DNA from: Haloglomus salinum
Lineage (GTDB): Archaea > Halobacteriota > Halobacteria > Halobacteriales > Haloarculaceae
Direction of reading: 5' to 3'
NCBI RefSeq assembly: GCF_024298825.1
Contig: NZ_CP101153.1
Span: 992,001-1,056,000 of the forward strand
DNA: 64,000 nt
Part shown: piece after piece, positions 24,705 through 33,234 of the stretch
How the letters are laid out: every line of letters begins with the position of its first letter
Position numbering within the stretch: the stretch's first letter is position 1
The notes under the pieces: generated by a model
What the model was told of the DNA's origin: nothing
Seen by the model: the letters and a program-made list of their open reading frames with translations, nothing else
Database searches by the model: none
Made by a program: the position numbers and the translations under genes

Positions 24705-25046
24705 ATGAGCGACGCGGACGAGCCGGTCGACCCGGCCGAGATCGGGGAGACCGACGCCCCGGCAGTCGAGGAGAAGCCGTACAAGATAATCTTCGAGGCG
24801 AACAAGTGCATCGCGGCCGGCAAGTGCGCCGAGGTCTCCGCGAACTGGGAGATGGACCTGAAATCCGGGCTTGGACAGCCCGAGACGTACTTCTTCGACG
24901 AGTCGGAACTCGACCACAACATCCGGGCGGCCGAGGTCTGCCCCGCGAAGAAGGACCGCGGCGTCATCCACGTGGTCGACCGCCGGACCAACGAGGAGAT
25001 CGCTCCCGACCCGCACGGGGACGGGACGCTCTCGGTGGATTGGTAG
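24705..25046 (+). CDS. Single-cluster ferredoxin ([3Fe-4S]-type, P450-ferredoxin-like)
   Basis: A 113-residue acidic protein. Cluster ligands are Cys35 and Cys41 (NKCIAAGKCAE) and Cys79 (AAEVCPAKK). One of the four usual positions is not Cys, which points to a [3Fe-4S] cluster as in actinobacterial P450 ferredoxins, rather than the plant-type [2Fe-2S] ferredoxin typical of haloarchaea. It is an electron carrier in the cytoplasm; the partner is not in the neighbourhood. TTAACGG about 30 bp before the ATG suggests a leaderless transcript. Confidence 0.85.
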   Translation: MSDADEPVDPAEIGETDAPAVEEKPYKIIFEANKCIAAGKCAEVSANWEMDLKSGLGQPETYFFDESELDHNIRAAEVCPAKKDRGVIHVVDRRTNEEIAPDPHGDGTLSVDW

Positions 25047-25198
25047 CGTTCTACCATAATCTCACCGACATATAACAACCAGCGGACTTTGGGAGATAAT
25101 GCCTCATTCATGCCAGATATTCGATAGAAAGCAGAGCCTATCCGGGAGAGCGCGGGGACCGAAACCGACAAACCGCGCCCCCGCCGACTGAGGCACGC

Positions 25199-25283
25199 GC
25201 GGGGGTGGCCGAGTCCGGACAAAGGCGGCGGACTTAAGATCCGCTCCAGTAGTGGTTCGAGGGTTCGAATCCCTTCCCCCGCA
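25199..25283 (+). tRNA. tRNA-Leu (anticodon UAA)
   Basis: An 85-nt class II tRNA: acceptor GCGGGGG/CCCCCGC, anticodon stem GCGGA/TCCGC with loop CTTAAGA (anticodon TAA), long variable arm, T-arm GAGGG-TTCGAAT-CCCTT, discriminator A. Its 3' end is repeated 118 bp downstream. Confidence 0.96.
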
Positions 25284-25404
25284 CTCCGACGAGCGCCGGC
25301 GAGTCGTGAGTGCGGACCGTAGGATTCGAACCCTGGAAGTCGCGCGCAGCGACCACCGGGAGCGAGCACCTCTTCCTCCGGTTCGAATCCCTTCCCCCGC
25401 ACTC
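25262..25404. repeat. Duplicated tRNA-Leu 3' end (att-like scar)
   Basis: A 25-bp sequence covering the T-arm and acceptor 3' strand (25262-25286) recurs exactly at 25380-25404. Between them, AGGATTCGAACCCT (about 25321-25334) is the T-loop in inverted orientation. The 93-bp interval carries no gene. The pattern fits the scar of one or more excised or decayed integrative elements. Confidence 0.7.
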
Positions 25405-25525
25405 GCCGGCTCGAACGCACGTGAGAGCCACACGCCACACTCACTCGAAGGCGATGGGGCCCGATGCCGCGTGGGTCCGAACCAACATTCATTACCGACG
25501 CAACCACACTTCGGGAGAAGCGACA

Positions 25526-27445
25526 ATGGCAGAGCACGGGGGTGGACCGCTGGCGACCGATGGGAAGACGAGCGAGATACGGTTGCTTCACGTCGACGAC
25601 GACGCGGCCTTCGCGGACATCGCGAAGCCGCACATCGAGCGGTGCAACTCCGCTATCGACGTGACCGCGGAGACCGACCCCGAGCGGGCGCTCGAACGGC
25701 TGGCCGAGGGGTCGTTCGACTGCGTGCTCTGTGACTACGACATGCCCGGGCTGACCGGGCTCGACCTGCTGGCTGAGCTCCGGGGGTTCGCCCCCGAACT
25801 GCCGTTCATCCTGTTCACGGGCAAGGGGAGCGAGGAGATCGCCAGCGAGGCGTTCTCCGCGGGGGCGACCGACTACTTCCGGAAACCGACCGACACCAGC
25901 GAGTACGAGGTGCTGGCCGAGCGGGTCGCGACGGTCGTCGACAAGTACCGCACGGAGCAGCGCCTGGAGCGGAGCGAGGAGCGCTACCGGCGGCTCGTCG
26001 AGACCGCGCCGGTCCCCATCGCCGTGCACCACGGCGACGAAATCGTCTTCGCCAACCGGGCGGCCGCCGAGTTCCTCGCCGTCGACGACCCCAAGGAGCT
26101 GGTCGGGGACGACCCGCTCCAGTACCTGGAGACCGACGACCGCGCGGTCGCCCGCGAACGGGTCGGGCGGCTCCTCAACGATGAGACCACGACCGAGTCC
26201 ATCGAGGAGCAGTACGTCGACGCCGACGGGAACGTGAAACAGGCGCTCGTGGCCGGGAGCGCCATCGAGCACGGCGGGGAGCGGGCGGTGCAGGTCGTCG
26301 TCCAGGACGTGACCGAACACCGGGAGCGCCAGCAGAAGCTGGAGCGCTACCGGCAGCTGGTCGAGGCGATGGGCGACGGCGTCTACGCGCTCGACGCCGA
26401 GGGGCGCTTCGAGATGTTCAACGAGCGGATGGTGGAGCTGAGCGGGTACAGTCGCGAGGAGCTACAGGGCCGGGTCGCGAGCGAGGTGATGACCGAAGCG
26501 GGGCTGGAGCGGACGGAGACAGCCATCCGCTCGCTGCTCGACGGCGAGGCGGATTCGGTCACCATCGAGGTGCAGGCAGAGCGCGCGAGCGGGGAGGTGG
26601 TCCCGCGGGAACTGACGCTCACGCTCCAGCCGACCGGCCCGGGCGAGTCGTTCGCGGGCACCGTCGGCGTCGTCCACGACATCTCGGAGCGCCGGGCCCG
26701 CGAGCGGGAACTGGAGCAGAAGAACGAGCAGCTGGAGGCGTTCGCCGAGATCGTCAGCCACGACCTCAAGAACCCACTCAACGTCGTGAGCGGCCACATC
26801 GCGCTGGCCCGCGAGCTGGCCGACGAGGGGGCGAGCGGCGAGGACCTGCTGCCACAGCTCGAGGCCATCTCCGAGGCGACCGACCGGATGACGACGATGA
26901 CCGACGACCTGCTCACGCTGGCCAAGCAGGGCGACACGGTCGGGGACCGCGAGCCGGTGGCGCTGTCGGTCGCCGTCCGGGATATCTGGGGAACCCTCGA
27001 CACGACGGGCGCGACGCTGGCGGTCGAGGACCCCGGGACCGTCGAGGCCGACCCGACACGGCTGGAACAGCTCCTCGCGAACCTGCTGGAGAACGCCGTG
27101 GAGCACGGCTCCACGGGCAGTCGGCCGCCGGCCGACGACGCCGTCGAACACGGCACGGAGACGGCGGCGTCCGCCGCGGACGGGAACACGACGACGGACG
27201 GTGGCGACGACCAGCTCGAGGTCGTGGTCCGGGGGACCGAGACGGGCTTTGCGGTGCTGGACAATGGCCCCGGGATTCCCGAGTCCGAGCGCGACGACGT
27301 GTTCGAGCGGGGCTACTCCACCGAGACGGGCACCGGCTTCGGGCTGGCCATCGTGCGGACGGTCGCGGAGGCACACGGCTGGGAGGTCACCGTCGACGAG
27401 AGCGCGGCCGGCGGCGCCCGGTTCGACATCCACATCGACGCCTGA
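25526..27445 (+). CDS. Hybrid sensor histidine kinase: receiver-PAS-PAS-HisKA-HATPase
   Basis: A 639-residue soluble kinase with the same domain order as the gene at 9992. Receiver at residues about 18-140 with HVDDD, phospho-acceptor Asp70 (CVLCDYDMPG) and LFTGKGSEE. PAS domains at about 150-270 and 280-400. H-box FAEIVSHDLKNPLN, N-box ENLLENAVEHG, DNGPGIP, TGTGFGLAIVR. A ~40-residue Asp/Thr/Gly-rich insertion follows the N-box, lengthening the ATP-lid region. The ATG at 25526 is preceded by a GGAGAAG-like ribosome site; reading further upstream would run into the tRNA scar. Confidence 0.93.
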   Translation: MAEHGGGPLATDGKTSEIRLLHVDDDAAFADIAKPHIERCNSAIDVTAETDPERALERLAEGSFDCVLCDYDMPGLTGLDLLAELRGFAPELPFILFTGKGSEEIASEAFSAGATDYFRKPTDTSEYEVLAERVATVVDKYRTEQRLERSEERYRRLVETAPVPIAVHHGDEIVFANRAAAEFLAVDDPKELVGDDPLQYLETDDRAVARERVGRLLNDETTTESIEEQYVDADGNVKQALVAGSAIEHGGERAVQVVVQDVTEHRERQQKLERYRQLVEAMGDGVYALDAEGRFEMFNERMVELSGYSREELQGRVASEVMTEAGLERTETAIRSLLDGEADSVTIEVQAERASGEVVPRELTLTLQPTGPGESFAGTVGVVHDISERRARERELEQKNEQLEAFAEIVSHDLKNPLNVVSGHIALARELADEGASGEDLLPQLEAISEATDRMTTMTDDLLTLAKQGDTVGDREPVALSVAVRDIWGTLDTTGATLAVEDPGTVEADPTRLEQLLANLLENAVEHGSTGSRPPADDAVEHGTETAASAADGNTTTDGGDDQLEVVVRGTETGFAVLDNGPGIPESERDDVFERGYSTETGTGFGLAIVRTVAEAHGWEVTVDESAAGGARFDIHIDA

Positions 27446-27526
27446 GCCGCGGGCCACGGACGACCGGTGAGCGCTCGGCCGCGCGCCGACCGCGCCGCTC
27501 TTGTGCACGCATCCCCGAGGACGGGC

Positions 27527-28174
27527 ATGGAACTGGCCTCGCTGGGACGGGACCTGTCGCCGTCGGAGGCCCGGAAGCTCCGCTTCCTGGCGGTCCAGCT
27601 CGTCGGCGCGGTCGCGGTCGTCCACCTCGTGGTCGGAGTGACGGGGTTCGTCGACATCCTCGTCAACGGCCTGCTCGTGACCTACCTCACGGAGTTCGTC
27701 TTCGAGCGTCCGCGAACCCTCCTGTTCACGCTCTCGGGGAGCGCCATCCTCGTCGGGCTGTTCGCGACCGCGCGTGGCCGGCTCGATCTCCGACGGGCGT
27801 ATCTCCTCGGAGCGGCGATACTGGCAGCGTATCTCGTCGGCTGGCTCGCCTGGCACACCGTCCTCGACCACGGGTTCGCGCTGACCGGCGGTGGGCCGAC
27901 CGAGACGACCCACACCCACGGCGGCGTGCTGGCCACGCTCTTCTCGCACTACGTCGAGCCGCTGCTGGCGACGCTCGGGGACGCCGGCTCCGGAACCCCC
28001 GGCTCCGGCCGGACGCTGCTCGGCATCGTCTCGGTCACGCTCGAGGCGGCCGGACTCGTCGTCATGGGACTGTTACTCCGTGGTGACCCCGATATCGAGC
28101 GGCCGGACGGCACGTTCGGTAGCCTGACGCTCGAGCGGCCGGACACGGACGAGGAACCGCGGGAGTCGAACTGA
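27527..28174 (+). CDS. Polytopic membrane protein, unknown
   Basis: A 215-residue protein with five predicted membrane helices (about residues 22-42, 62-80, 88-110, 140-158, 165-185). The loop TETTHTHGG contains histidines that could bind metal. The C-terminal cytoplasmic tail is acidic. The ATG at 27527 was preferred to an upstream GTG because it starts just before the conserved-looking MELASLGRDLSPSEARKLRF. I recognise no family. It follows the hybrid kinase by 81 bp on the same strand. Confidence 0.7.
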   Translation: MELASLGRDLSPSEARKLRFLAVQLVGAVAVVHLVVGVTGFVDILVNGLLVTYLTEFVFERPRTLLFTLSGSAILVGLFATARGRLDLRRAYLLGAAILAAYLVGWLAWHTVLDHGFALTGGGPTETTHTHGGVLATLFSHYVEPLLATLGDAGSGTPGSGRTLLGIVSVTLEAAGLVVMGLLLRGDPDIERPDGTFGSLTLERPDTDEEPRESN

Positions 28175-28240
28175 ACGGGCCGGAATCGGCGCCAGCAGTA
28201 CCGACTCTCGACACCAGGCAGCGCCGACCGCGAGCCGGGA

Positions 28241-29932
28241 CTACGAACGGGCCACGGGCGCAGGGGTCTCGATGACCGACGGGTCCCCGAGGCCACCCTC
28301 GTCAGACGAAGGCGTCTCGTGTGAGGCTGGCGTCTCCGCGGACCCGTCAGCGACGGTCACGTCCTCGGCGGTGACCGCGTTCGGGCTGGCCGTTCCGAGA
28401 CGTGCCGACGCCAGTGTCGCGGCGGCCCGTGCATCGAGCAGGCCGGCACCGGCGGCGGCGTCCGGCCCGGGAGCCGCGACGTCACGGGCGCTGTCGGTGA
28501 GCGCCGCCCGGATATCGGCCGCCGTGGCGTTCGGGTTGGCCTGGGCGATGAGCGCGGCGGTCCCCGCGACGTACGGAGCCGCGAAGGACGTACCGGCCGA
28601 CGCGTCGGTCCCCGGGGCGGCGACCGTGTCCGGCGCGACCATCCCCACGCCGGTCCGGTTGCCGACCGGGCCGCGGGAGCTGAAGTCGGCCACCTGTTCG
28701 GCCTCGTAATCGTACACCCCGACGCCGAGGACACCGGGCGCGGTCGCGGGGGTGGCGAGGCTCCCCGCGGCCGTCCGGTAGGTCAGGTCACGGGTGGTGA
28801 ACAGCTCCAGTTCGTGCGCCCGGGAGACGTTCTCGGCCTCGATGGCGAGGTAGTAGTGCCCACGAGGGACCGTGGCGTCGAGGTAGGCCGTACCGTTCCC
28901 ACCGCCCCCCGACGAGGCGACGAGGCGCTGTCCGCCCACGCCCCGCCGGAACAGGTAGAGTTCGTACGCATCGGCAGTCGCGTTCGCACCGGTCGGTGAC
29001 CACTCCAGGCTGGCCCGGACCCGGCCGGCGAACACCTCGCCGTCGGCCAGTGCGTTCCCCTCGGCACCCGGTCTGAACGTGACCCAGCGGCGGTCGTTCG
29101 GCTCGTGGGTGCCCGCCCAGTGTCGCCGGGCGTAGTTGCCCGCCGAGGTGACGAAGACGGCATCCCGGGAGGCGTTGCGAGCGACCGCAGACAGCGCATC
29201 CGTGTCGGCCCCGGCGTTCCCGAAGTAGCTCCCCGAGTCCACGATGACATCGGCGCCCGAATCGCGGAGCCACGCCACCGCCTCGCGGTACTCCGCCGCG
29301 GAGGTCGCGTCCCCGACGGCTGCGACGTGGAGGTCGGCGTCCGGGGCCGTATCGGCGACGACACTGGCGACGGCCGTCCCGTGGTCGGCGTCACCGGGCG
29401 AGCCGAACGAGCGGTAGGCCGCGACGTGCCCCGCGAGTTCGGGGTCGGAGACGCGGAACCCGCCGTCGATGATGCCGACGGTCACGTTCTCGCCCGTCAG
29501 CCCCCGTTCGTGGAGGGCGGTCGCACCGATGCGGTCGACGCCGGCCGCGACGCGACCGCCGTGGTCACGGCTGGCACGCAGCCGGACAGCCTGGACCGCC
29601 GGGTCCGACGAGAGGTCCCGGACCGCCGACAGTGGGACGTATCCCTCGACGTGGTGAGCTCCCTGTCTGACGAACCGGCGCTGCACGTCGAGCCCGGCAT
29701 CCGAAAGCGTCCCCGTCTTGTGGAGTTTCACCGTCACCAGCACCTCTCGGTCCACGGACTCGGGCTCGGACGCCCCGCCGCGGAACAGCCGCTCGAGCTC
29801 CTCGACGGCCCTGTTGCTGTCCCCGAACGCCGTCCGTTCGGCGGGGCCGAGGTCGACGGTGAAGACCGGCAGGAGCGGCGTGGTCAGTAACGCCGCGGCG
29901 AGCAGCAGTCTGAGGCCGGTCTGTCGGTTCAT
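28241..29932 (-). CDS. Secreted subtilisin-like serine protease (S8 family)
   Basis: A 563-residue protease. A Sec-type signal (LLLAAALLTTPLLPVF) occupies residues 8-24; there is no twin-arginine, unlike classical halolysins. A propeptide spans about 30-125. Catalytic triad: Asp156 (GIIDGGFR), His184 (DADHGTAVAS), Ser449 (GTSFAAPYVAG), with oxyanion Asn266 (TSAGNY). Residues about 290-385 form an inserted beta-rich domain between Asn266 and Ser449. The tail after ~510 is a Thr/Ser/Asp linker. It acts outside the cell. The gene is 51 bp downstream of the membrane-anchored regulator (30610) on the same strand, so co-transcription is likely. Confidence 0.92.
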   Translation of the reverse strand: MNRQTGLRLLLAAALLTTPLLPVFTVDLGPAERTAFGDSNRAVEELERLFRGGASEPESVDREVLVTVKLHKTGTLSDAGLDVQRRFVRQGAHHVEGYVPLSAVRDLSSDPAVQAVRLRASRDHGGRVAAGVDRIGATALHERGLTGENVTVGIIDGGFRVSDPELAGHVAAYRSFGSPGDADHGTAVASVVADTAPDADLHVAAVGDATSAAEYREAVAWLRDSGADVIVDSGSYFGNAGADTDALSAVARNASRDAVFVTSAGNYARRHWAGTHEPNDRRWVTFRPGAEGNALADGEVFAGRVRASLEWSPTGANATADAYELYLFRRGVGGQRLVASSGGGGNGTAYLDATVPRGHYYLAIEAENVSRAHELELFTTRDLTYRTAAGSLATPATAPGVLGVGVYDYEAEQVADFSSRGPVGNRTGVGMVAPDTVAAPGTDASAGTSFAAPYVAGTAALIAQANPNATAADIRAALTDSARDVAAPGPDAAAGAGLLDARAAATLASARLGTASPNAVTAEDVTVADGSAETPASHETPSSDEGGLGDPSVIETPAPVARS

Positions 29933-29983
29933 TGTTCGCGCTCGTGCGGGATTCCGGAGGGCGTATCAAGAACGTTCGCCCGC

Positions 29984-30610
29984 CTATGTGGTGGCCTGCC
30001 ACCGGGACACCGCGAGGACCAGTCCCAGCGCGAGGAGACCGCCGGCCAGGAAGACGAGGCCGACCGGAAGAGCGAGCGGACCGGCGCCACCGAGGCTCTC
30101 GCCGATGCGCGGGAGGTCACCACTCGCGGCCGTGCCGATGCTGGGGACGACCAGCCACTGGACCAGCAGACTCGCGACCGCCAGCACCACCACTGCGGGG
30201 AGGATGCTGCGGAGGGAGTCGAGCAGCCCACCGTCGTGTTCACGCGAGCCGACGAAGACCACCGTCGGGTCGCGTGCGGGCGCGTAGACGTTCATCTCGC
30301 GGCCCTTCGAGGAGTAGCGTGTCTCGGTCACCTCGACGAGGTCCGCGTCCTGGAGACTGTTCAGGTGGTGTCGGGCGTTCTGGAGCGACGTGTCCACCTC
30401 GTCTGCGACCTCGGAGGCGGTCGCGGGCTCGTCGTGGAGCGCCGTGAGCACCGACCGGGCGGTGTCGGACGCCAGCGACGAGAGCAGGTCCCCGGCCTCC
30501 TCGGAGTCGAGCCAGAGCGTCTGGAGGTCCCCCTCGCCCTCGGGCTCTGCCGACTCGTCCGCGATATCCCCCGACGGAGTGTCCGAGTCGGAGGACAGCA
30601 GTTCGGACAT
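29984..30610 (-). CDS. Winged-helix regulator with C-terminal membrane anchor
   Basis: A 208-residue protein. An acidic N-terminus is followed by an ArsR-like winged helix at about residues 36-115 (SDTARSVLTALHDEPATASE, TSLQNARHHLNSLQDADLVEV). Two hydrophobic helices at about 138-158 and 177-200 anchor it in the membrane. Membrane-tethered one-component regulators of this design are frequent in haloarchaea. It lies directly upstream of the S8 protease gene, which it may control. The ATG at 30610 was chosen because it starts the acidic domain; reading further upstream gives non-typical sequence. Confidence 0.85.
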   Translation of the reverse strand: MSELLSSDSDTPSGDIADESAEPEGEGDLQTLWLDSEEAGDLLSSLASDTARSVLTALHDEPATASEVADEVDTSLQNARHHLNSLQDADLVEVTETRYSSKGREMNVYAPARDPTVVFVGSREHDGGLLDSLRSILPAVVVLAVASLLVQWLVVPSIGTAASGDLPRIGESLGGAGPLALPVGLVFLAGGLLALGLVLAVSRWQATT

Positions 30611-30905
30611 TGTCGGTGGTTGCCGCCCCGCGCGTTTAAGCTTTGAGGATACCCCTGCCGGGAATCTGCCAGGAGATTCCCTGAACGTTCGTTCTCGTTG
30701 AGTGAATGTACCCATGTAGGCATCGAGGAACGGATTCGGATTCCAGATTGCAACTTCTCTACCGAGAACGGCTACCGACAGCCGCAATTTCTGCCCATCG
30801 GTGCCAGTTCTGCCACCCCGGCAGGACGGCTCCGATACCTCGGAGCGCACCAGGGGGCTGGGTGATGGGCCGGGAGACGGAGTCGTCCGGAGCGTGACGA
30901 ACCAG
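30611..30905. other. Intergenic region between gatB 3' end and the regulator
   Basis: 295 bp on the minus strand, upstream of the winged-helix regulator. It contains TTTAAGC and TTGAGG patches near 30640 that may be the promoter. No gene is seen. Confidence 0.4.
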
Positions 30906-32402
30906 TCAGTTCTCGGCGTCCAGCTGCTCGCGCAGCAGCTCGTTGACCGTCCCGGGGTCCGCGCTCCCGCCCGTCGACTGCATCACCTGCCCGACGAGGA
31001 AGTTGAGCGCGCCGCCCTCGCCAGCGTGGTAGTCCTCGACGGCATCGGGGTTCTCGTCGATAGCCTCGCGGACCGCAGCGGCCACCTCGTCGTCGCCGGT
31101 CTTGCCCAGCCCCTCGCGCTCGACGATGTCGTCGGGGGCGTCTCCGTCGTCGAGCATCCCACGTAGAACGGCCTCACGGGCGTTCTTCGCGGTTATCTCG
31201 TCGGTCGCGACGAGCTCGACGAGTCGCTTGACCTCGCCGAGACGGTCCTCGACATCCGTGACGTGCATGTCGCGGTAGTTCAGCTCGCCCAGCAGCTCGT
31301 CGGCGACCCACGTGGCCGCGAGGTCCGGGTCGAACGCCTCGGCGACCTCCTCGAAGAAGTCCGCCACCTGCTTCGTGCTGGTCAGCTTGTCGGCGGCCTC
31401 CCGCGAGAGCCCGTACTCCTCGCGGAACCGCTCGCGGCGGGCGGCCGGGAGTTCCGGGATGGCGATGCGCTCCTTCCAGTCCTGCACGCGAAGCGGCGGG
31501 AGGTCGGCCTCGCGGAAGTAGCGGTAGTCCTTCTCCTCCTCCTTGGTCCGCATCGAGAGGGTGACGCCCTTCGACTCGTCCCAGTGGCGCGTCTCCTGTT
31601 CGACGTCGGCGCCGCGCTGGATGGCGTTCTTCTGTCGAGACTGCTCGTAGGCCAGCGCCTTCTCCGCGCCCTTGTGGCTGGAGATGTTCTTGACCTCGGT
31701 GCGGTTCGCGTCCTCCAGCGTGGCCTCGTCGATGGCCCCGTCCTCGGCCACCTCGTCGGCGTCGACCATCGAGAGGTTGGCGTCGACACGCAGGGAGCCG
31801 TCGCGGGTCGCGTCGAACACGCCGAGGTACTCGAGGACCTCCTCCAGTTTCGCGAGGAACGCCCGGACCTCCCCCGGCGACCGGAAGTCCGGCTCCGTGA
31901 CGATCTCCATCAGCGGCGTGCCCGCGCGGTTGTAGTCGACGAGCGTGTAGTCGGCGGTGTCGATGCCGCCCCCGACGTGCTGGAGGCTGCCGGGGTCCTC
32001 CTCCAGATGCGCCCGGCGGATGTTCACCGAGCGGTCCTCGCCCTCGACGGAGAACTCCAGGGTCCCGTCCTGGCAGACGGGCGCGTCGTACTGCGTTATC
32101 TGGAAGTTCTTCGGCAGGTCGGGGTAGTAGTAGTTCTTCCGGTGGAACCGGGTCTCCTCGGGAATCGAGGCGTCGATGGCCTTGCCGATCTTGACGGCGG
32201 CCTCCACCGCGCCCTCGTTCAGCACGGGCAGCGCGCCCGGCAGCCCCAGACAGACCGGACACGTCCGGGTGTTGGGTGCCTCGTCCTCGGCGGGGTCGGT
32301 CGAACACCCGCAGAAGATCTTCGTGTCCGTCTCGAGCTGGACGTGGACCTCCAGCCCGATGACGGTCGCGAGGTCGCGCGATTGCGCGGTCTGTGCGGTC
32401 AT
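30906..32402 (-). CDS. gatB: Asp-tRNA(Asn)/Glu-tRNA(Gln) amidotransferase subunit B
   Basis: A 498-residue GatB. The N-terminal catalytic cradle begins ATVIGLEVHVQLETDTKIFC with the zinc ligands CGCS and CPVCLGLPG, then RKNYYYPDLPKNFQITQYD, DYNRAGTPLMEIVTEPD and TRHWDESKG. The C-terminal YqeY-like tRNA-binding tail spans about 345-495 and ends GGSADPGTVNELLREQL. With GatA and GatC it converts Glu-tRNAGln or Asp-tRNAAsn to the cognate amide; the other subunits are not in this window. Length is normal. Confidence 0.97.
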   Translation of the reverse strand: MTAQTAQSRDLATVIGLEVHVQLETDTKIFCGCSTDPAEDEAPNTRTCPVCLGLPGALPVLNEGAVEAAVKIGKAIDASIPEETRFHRKNYYYPDLPKNFQITQYDAPVCQDGTLEFSVEGEDRSVNIRRAHLEEDPGSLQHVGGGIDTADYTLVDYNRAGTPLMEIVTEPDFRSPGEVRAFLAKLEEVLEYLGVFDATRDGSLRVDANLSMVDADEVAEDGAIDEATLEDANRTEVKNISSHKGAEKALAYEQSRQKNAIQRGADVEQETRHWDESKGVTLSMRTKEEEKDYRYFREADLPPLRVQDWKERIAIPELPAARRERFREEYGLSREAADKLTSTKQVADFFEEVAEAFDPDLAATWVADELLGELNYRDMHVTDVEDRLGEVKRLVELVATDEITAKNAREAVLRGMLDDGDAPDDIVEREGLGKTGDDEVAAAVREAIDENPDAVEDYHAGEGGALNFLVGQVMQSTGGSADPGTVNELLREQLDAEN

Positions 32403-32492
32403 TGGACCACTTTCGGGAGGGCTGGGGCTTTAGCCTGACGGACAGTGCTGTTCCCTCGGCAGCGGTTCACGCGATGCGCGCTCTGGAGCCAC

Positions 32493-33080
32493 TCACTCCT
32501 CACCGCGTCGAACGAGGTTCTCGAGCGCGGTGTCGCCGACCGCGAGGACGATGACCGCGCCGAGGAGATTGAACACGAGGTCCAGAAGCGTGTCGCGTTT
32601 GCCGTAGGAGACGAGTATCGGTTCCAGCCCGACCCGGCGTGAGGCGACGTGGACGGCGTACTCCAGCAGTTCCCAGCAGACGCCCATGATGGCGACACCA
32701 GCGAGCACCCGCGGCCGCGGGTCCACGTCCGACCGCCGCGAGACCACGTGAATGGCGCCACCCACGAGCGTCGCCGACTGCAGGTGGGTGAGGTGGTCCC
32801 ACCACCAGACGTCGTCGTACGGCCCGAGCATCCCCACGGCGTGCAGCAGCATCGCCACCGCCACGTAGAGCCGCTGCCACGGCCGGAACTCGACGCTGAG
32901 TCGCCGTTCCAGCACGGCCGGGAGGTACGTCACCCAGATGGCGACGAGGGCATTCACGACTGCCCCCGGGTCCCGCTGGCGGACACCCTGGACCAGGACG
33001 ACGGCGATACCGGTACGGAGTCCACGCTCGGTACCCGCGACGACATCCGGTGGCGGGGTCCCGCCTTCGGAACGACTCAT
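32493..33080 (-). CDS. Polytopic membrane protein (DUF2238/YjdF-like)
   Basis: A 195-residue protein with about five membrane helices. The conserved-looking blocks WWWDHLTHLQSATLVGGAIH and MGVCWELLEYAVH are features of DUF2238/YjdF-type membrane proteins, in which Asp/His and Trp-Glu residues are invariant. Function of the family is unknown. The ATG at 33080 starts the protein just before a short polar N-terminus. It diverges from the methyltransferase gene across 154 bp. Confidence 0.75.
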   Translation of the reverse strand: MSRSEGGTPPPDVVAGTERGLRTGIAVVLVQGVRQRDPGAVVNALVAIWVTYLPAVLERRLSVEFRPWQRLYVAVAMLLHAVGMLGPYDDVWWWDHLTHLQSATLVGGAIHVVSRRSDVDPRPRVLAGVAIMGVCWELLEYAVHVASRRVGLEPILVSYGKRDTLLDLVFNLLGAVIVLAVGDTALENLVRRGEE

Positions 33081-33234
33081 GCACTCACTGGGTGGGTCGC
33101 CCCCCGCACTCACAAAGGTAGTGAACTGGACCATGGGCACCCGAGTCAGTCTGACGGCGTCGACCGGAACGGGACCTCCGTGTTCCCCGCTCGACACCCA
33201 GTACTCGTAAGCCGACACCACGTGAACGGGCCCT

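Noticed and set aside
25240-25410. A second tRNA gene or CRISPR-like repeat near tRNA-Leu
   Set aside because: Only the 3' part of the tRNA is repeated, in two copies with no acceptor 5' strand or spacer array.
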